Shown here: piece after piece, positions 7,071 through 9,344 of the stretch
Numbering within the stretch: the stretch's first letter is position 1
How the letters are laid out: each line of letters opens with the position of its first letter
Source of the DNA: Candidatus Poseidoniaceae archaeon
Lineage (GTDB): Archaea; Thermoplasmatota; Poseidoniia; Poseidoniales; Poseidoniaceae
Assembly (NCBI GenBank): GCA_022451765.1
Contig: JAKUNY010000056.1
Coordinates: forward strand, 1 to 9,344
Direction: 5' to 3'
DNA length: 9,344 nt
Notes under the pieces: model-generated
Told to the model about the DNA's origin: nothing
Databases searched by the model: none
The model's input: only the letters and a program-made list of their open reading frames with translations
Made by a program: the position numbers and the translations under genes

Positions 7071-7565
7071 TTAAGAAATGGAATTCCAATAATTTTCCAA
7101 TATCTCTTTGTCGGTTAATCCTGATGGGCTGTACTCAATCATCCCGTCACTGTTGACAAAGAACACGGTTGGAATCTTGGATACTTCTAAGGATTGGGCC
7201 AAGGGTGGAGCATGAACGAATGGATGTGGCAGCTCCCTTTCCAATTCAGATTCCATCCTCTCCTTCCATTCACTCATATCGCTGTATTGCTCTCTCGATT
7301 CTATGTTAAACACAATCAATTGGCCTTCAGGAACTGTATCATTGAGTGAGCCTAAAACAGGTTTACAGTGTGAACACCACGAGGCGGAGAAATAAGCAAC
7401 AAAGGATGCATTTTCATACATTGACTCATTTTGGTTGTTTCCTTGTTCATCGACCAAACGAAAAGATGGAAACTGTTCAAGTTCGCTCTCTGCGGATGAC
7501 AGACACCCTGCTAGGCTGTTCGATAGCATTAGTAAAACGAGTGCTAAAGTGAATTTGATTTTCAT
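7071..7565 (-). CDS. Thioredoxin-fold (TlpA-like) lipoprotein
   Basis: This is probably a membrane-anchored thiol-disulfide oxidoreductase facing the outside of the cell. Numbered from the ATG at 7563-7565 it has 164 residues: a Lys-containing start, a hydrophobic signal segment (about 5-17) and a lipobox LAGC with Cys21, then a short linker and a thioredoxin fold with ASWCSHC (active cysteines 64 and 67) and a cis-proline in KIPTVFF (Pro132). The extra segment between the active site and the cis-Pro fits the TlpA/AhpC-type arrangement. GGAGG lies 9 bases before the ATG, which excludes the longer upstream reading. The partner is unknown; TlpA-like proteins often serve cytochrome maturation or copper-site assembly, but nothing nearby shows that here. 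The copper pump at the left end is over 5 kb away, so no link is claimed. Confidence 0.85.
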   Translation of the reverse strand: MKIKFTLALVLLMLSNSLAGCLSSAESELEQFPSFRLVDEQGNNQNESMYENASFVAYFSASWCSHCKPVLGSLNDTVPEGQLIVFNIESREQYSDMSEWKERMESELERELPHPFVHAPPLAQSLEVSKIPTVFFVNSDGMIEYSPSGLTDKEILENYWNSIS

Positions 7566-7591
7566 TATGCCCGTCCTCCCTGATTTCTGCT

Positions 7592-7607
7592 CATTCAACA
7601 ACCATTG
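7592..7607 (-). repeat. 16-base element, copy 2 (CAATGGTTGTTGAATG)
   Basis: Second copy of the element at 6941-6956, with one mismatch. It lies 27 bases before the lipoprotein ATG and just downstream of a weak TATA-like TTTACATG (minus strand, 7615-7622). Confidence 0.4.
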
Positions 7608-7733
7608 GTTTTACCATGTAAACCTGTGTTGATTGGCTGGATGCGAAAGACTTGCGGCCAATGAGTATGGAAAAGCAATCCCCTGTCAAGAGAAATTCTA
7701 CCCACTGATTGGGTAACTCATTAGAGGATAGCG

Positions 7734-7741
7734 TCTAAAAT
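7734..7741 (+). promoter_or_regulatory. Candidate TATA box for a leaderless transcript
   Basis: TCTAAAAT is centred about 27 bases before the ATG at 7765, the spacing expected between an archaeal TATA box and the transcription start. No Shine-Dalgarno precedes this ATG, so the mRNA is probably leaderless. Inferred from sequence and spacing. Confidence 0.45.
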
Positions 7742-7764
7742 GAAGACAAACTCAGTTTAGATTC

Positions 7765-9135
7765 ATGGCGGATGTGGGAGGGCCGATCGATTACTATTGG
7801 CGGACCATCTCAAACGCTGATTATTCGACGTCTTTTATTGGATACTGGCACATTTTAGCTGCATTCAGCATCGTCTCAGCAGCCTTCCTTGTGTTCCTTT
7901 CAATCTTAATTTACAGAGCGGATCCAACCAATGGAAAGAATCGTTTCATGGCCTTTATGCTTATGACCGAGGCTGTACGATGCGCAACATCGATGCTCTT
8001 CTGGCTCTATTCATGGCCGGAGACGTTCCTTTCATTTCTCTCAAATGCGCGTATTGTGTATTACATCATGTCCTTGCAACTGTTTTTCTTGTACGTCTTG
8101 GCCCCTTCATTCTATTCAAGCAAGAAGGTAGGCACTCGACTTTCGGGATTTTTTAGTGGCCGGGGATTGTACATACTCCCACTCTTTTGCCTAACCGTTA
8201 TCCTCTCCATCAGCATGCTCATGGGTGGAGTGCACGCAGCAATAGGCGACGTTGGCTGGACATACTGTTCTGCGGTAGGTAGCGGAACTGGTTCCACTGC
8301 TTCGGGAGATTCGATGCCATTTTCGGTCACATGCCCAGAATCGTGGAGCTCAGTTTATCCAATGACTCTCTCCTCACCTTCACTTGAACCGCTCAGTAGA
8401 ATCCTTCTGCTCTTACCAACACTTGGAGCAATTTATGCTGCTTTTACAATAAACAAAATCTATTCAAAAACAAAGCAGGAGACGAACGATCAAACGGTTG
8501 AGGTACGAGCTGTTCAACTCGGTTTCTTTGGCAAAGCTGTTTTGCAGATTACAACCATTTTCATGCTCTTTACGCTCATTGGCGTTCTTGGAGAATCTCC
8601 AACCCTCAATACTCATCCGTTCAATCCCGACGAGCAGGTTCCCAAATTGTTGATTGCAATTGGGCCACTCCTGCCAACGACAGTCGTATTGGCGGCATTG
8701 TTTGAGGGCCTTGTGTTCACCTATGCCATGGTCAAAAACGAAGTATTCGGCATTGATGAAAAACTAAGGAAAGGATTCACGACCGCCGTCTTCACAGGAG
8801 CATTCGCTTTGCTCTTTCTCTTTGCCACCGAAGCCATGGAAGCGGTGTTCGACAAAGGCTGGATTGGAGGGATTTTGATCGGTTTGCCGTTTATTGTTCT
8901 GCGAAAACCAATCATAACATCGCTCTCAAAGTTTTCAAATCTCATTATGCCAGAATCGTTTACACCACAAGAAACCACCTACATTGAGATGTATAAAGCA
9001 GCATTAAGTGACGGCATCATTACGGAAAAGGAGCGATCGATGCTTCAAATCCAGGCAACATCTTACGGGTTCACCAAAGGAAGAGTGGAATTCTTGGAGG
9101 CCTCTTGCAGCGAACCCTCGACCGAAGAAGAGTGA
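7765..9135 (+). CDS. Polytopic membrane protein with sensor-like 7TM region and TerB-like C-terminal tail
   Basis: A 456-residue protein with about eight or nine membrane helices (roughly 27-50, 58-80, 93-114, 134-155, 211-230, 253-275, 294-320, 338-357, 366-378). An extracellular loop of about 55 residues between helices four and five is rich in Ser/Gly and holds two cysteines (168 and 190). The early part (RADPTNGKNRFMAFML) and the YAMVKNEVFGIDEKLRKGF segment before helix eight resemble the membrane module at the N-terminus of 7TM histidine kinases, but no kinase, HATPase or receiver domain follows. Instead residues about 405-445 (YKAALSDGIITEKERSML) look like a helical-pair motif of TerB or related families, often with acidic residues that bind metal. 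The role is unknown; a membrane sensor or scaffold is a guess. The gene stands alone, with an apparently leaderless start. Confidence 0.8.
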   Translation: MADVGGPIDYYWRTISNADYSTSFIGYWHILAAFSIVSAAFLVFLSILIYRADPTNGKNRFMAFMLMTEAVRCATSMLFWLYSWPETFLSFLSNARIVYYIMSLQLFFLYVLAPSFYSSKKVGTRLSGFFSGRGLYILPLFCLTVILSISMLMGGVHAAIGDVGWTYCSAVGSGTGSTASGDSMPFSVTCPESWSSVYPMTLSSPSLEPLSRILLLLPTLGAIYAAFTINKIYSKTKQETNDQTVEVRAVQLGFFGKAVLQITTIFMLFTLIGVLGESPTLNTHPFNPDEQVPKLLIAIGPLLPTTVVLAALFEGLVFTYAMVKNEVFGIDEKLRKGFTTAVFTGAFALLFLFATEAMEAVFDKGWIGGILIGLPFIVLRKPIITSLSKFSNLIMPESFTPQETTYIEMYKAALSDGIITEKERSMLQIQATSYGFTKGRVEFLEASCSEPSTEEE

Positions 9136-9203
9136 GATGCCCTCCTGGGAGAGAGGACCATCCTCATACACTGCGATATTGAAACTTAGAATCTGATTTT
9201 GTG

Positions 9204-9344
9204 TTAACAAGGGCCCCCTTCGTATGGATGGACGTTCATACGAACGGTACCCACGATGATGCATACGTCGCGATGGGTTGCAAACCTTGGATTAGGAACA
9301 ATCTTCTCCGGGGAAGCCCCAACAGCCACAGAACATGTCTTGTA
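9204..9344 (-). CDS. Possible 3' end of a convergent gene (46 codons, runs off window)
   Basis: The minus strand is open from the right edge to TAA at 9204-9206, giving 46 residues that end in VRMNVHPYEGGPC. Composition is plausible for a protein, and a convergent gene would fit after the membrane protein stop at 9135. The plus strand is also open from an ATG at 9228 to the edge (39 codons), so the choice of strand rests on impression only. No family is recognised. Confidence 0.25.
   Translation of the reverse strand, partial: YKTCSVAVGASPEKIVPNPRFATHRDVCIIVGTVRMNVHPYEGGPC
9219..9244. repeat. Perfect 8-base inverted repeat with 10-base spacer
   Basis: TTCGTATG at 9219-9226 is repeated as CATACGAA at 9237-9244. 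It could be a protein-binding palindrome, an RNA hairpin near the 3' end of the membrane protein transcript, or part of a coding sequence on the minus strand. The arms are too short to call a mobile-element end, and there is no flanking duplication. Confidence 0.45.

Noticed and set aside
7632..7662. ATTGGC...GCCAAT inverted repeat between the lipoprotein and membrane protein genes
   Set aside because: The arms are only six bases with a 19-base spacer, and the position is not tied to either promoter; chance is a sufficient explanation.
9245..9344. Possible tRNA or structured RNA at the right edge
   Set aside because: Some GGTT/AACC pairing is present, but no cloverleaf, T-loop consensus or anticodon arm could be assembled on either strand.
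1..9344. CRISPR array, insertion sequence or attachment site
   Set aside because: No spaced direct repeats, transposase or integrase reading frames, or terminal repeats with target duplications were seen.

Overview
The window looks like a piece of a planktonic archaeal genome, most likely a Marine Group II (Candidatus Poseidoniales) or related Thermoplasmatota lineage. The grounds are an archaeal-type SecE followed by an archaeal Spt5 (NGN plus KOW), TATA-like boxes about 27 bases before starts or predicted transcript starts, a mix of Shine-Dalgarno and apparently leaderless genes, and moderate GC. The kingdom is well supported; the lineage is inference.

Positions 1-5370, minus strand: three genes read leftward in the order dnaJ-like co-chaperone, RNB-family exoribonuclease, copper P-type ATPase (cut by the left window edge). 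The first two overlap, and the third follows after 43 bases that contain a TATA-like box. The ATPase keeps nearly every hallmark of CopA, but the aspartate that becomes phosphorylated reads as alanine.

Positions 5371-6764: a divergent promoter region, then secE and spt5 on the plus strand, 18 bases apart. The spt5 product is unusual. A domain of about 130 residues that resembles a degenerate Nudix hydrolase is fused in frame to the N-terminus of an otherwise normal Spt5. Two short hairpins lie at and after its stop codon, facing the convergent minus-strand gene.

Positions 6765-7764: two small minus-strand genes, a 53-residue two-helix membrane protein and a thioredoxin-fold lipoprotein. A near-identical 16-base element precedes both at a similar distance from candidate TATA boxes.

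Positions 7765-9344: an apparently leaderless polytopic membrane protein with a sensor-like transmembrane region and a TerB-like cytosolic tail, then about 200 bases with a perfect 8-base inverted repeat and possibly the 3' end of a convergent gene.

Taken together this is mostly housekeeping (protein export, transcription elongation, chaperone, RNA decay) plus metal and redox envelope functions. No mobile element, CRISPR array, tRNA or rRNA was seen. The Nudix-like/Spt5 fusion and the altered ATPase active site are the strongest leads.
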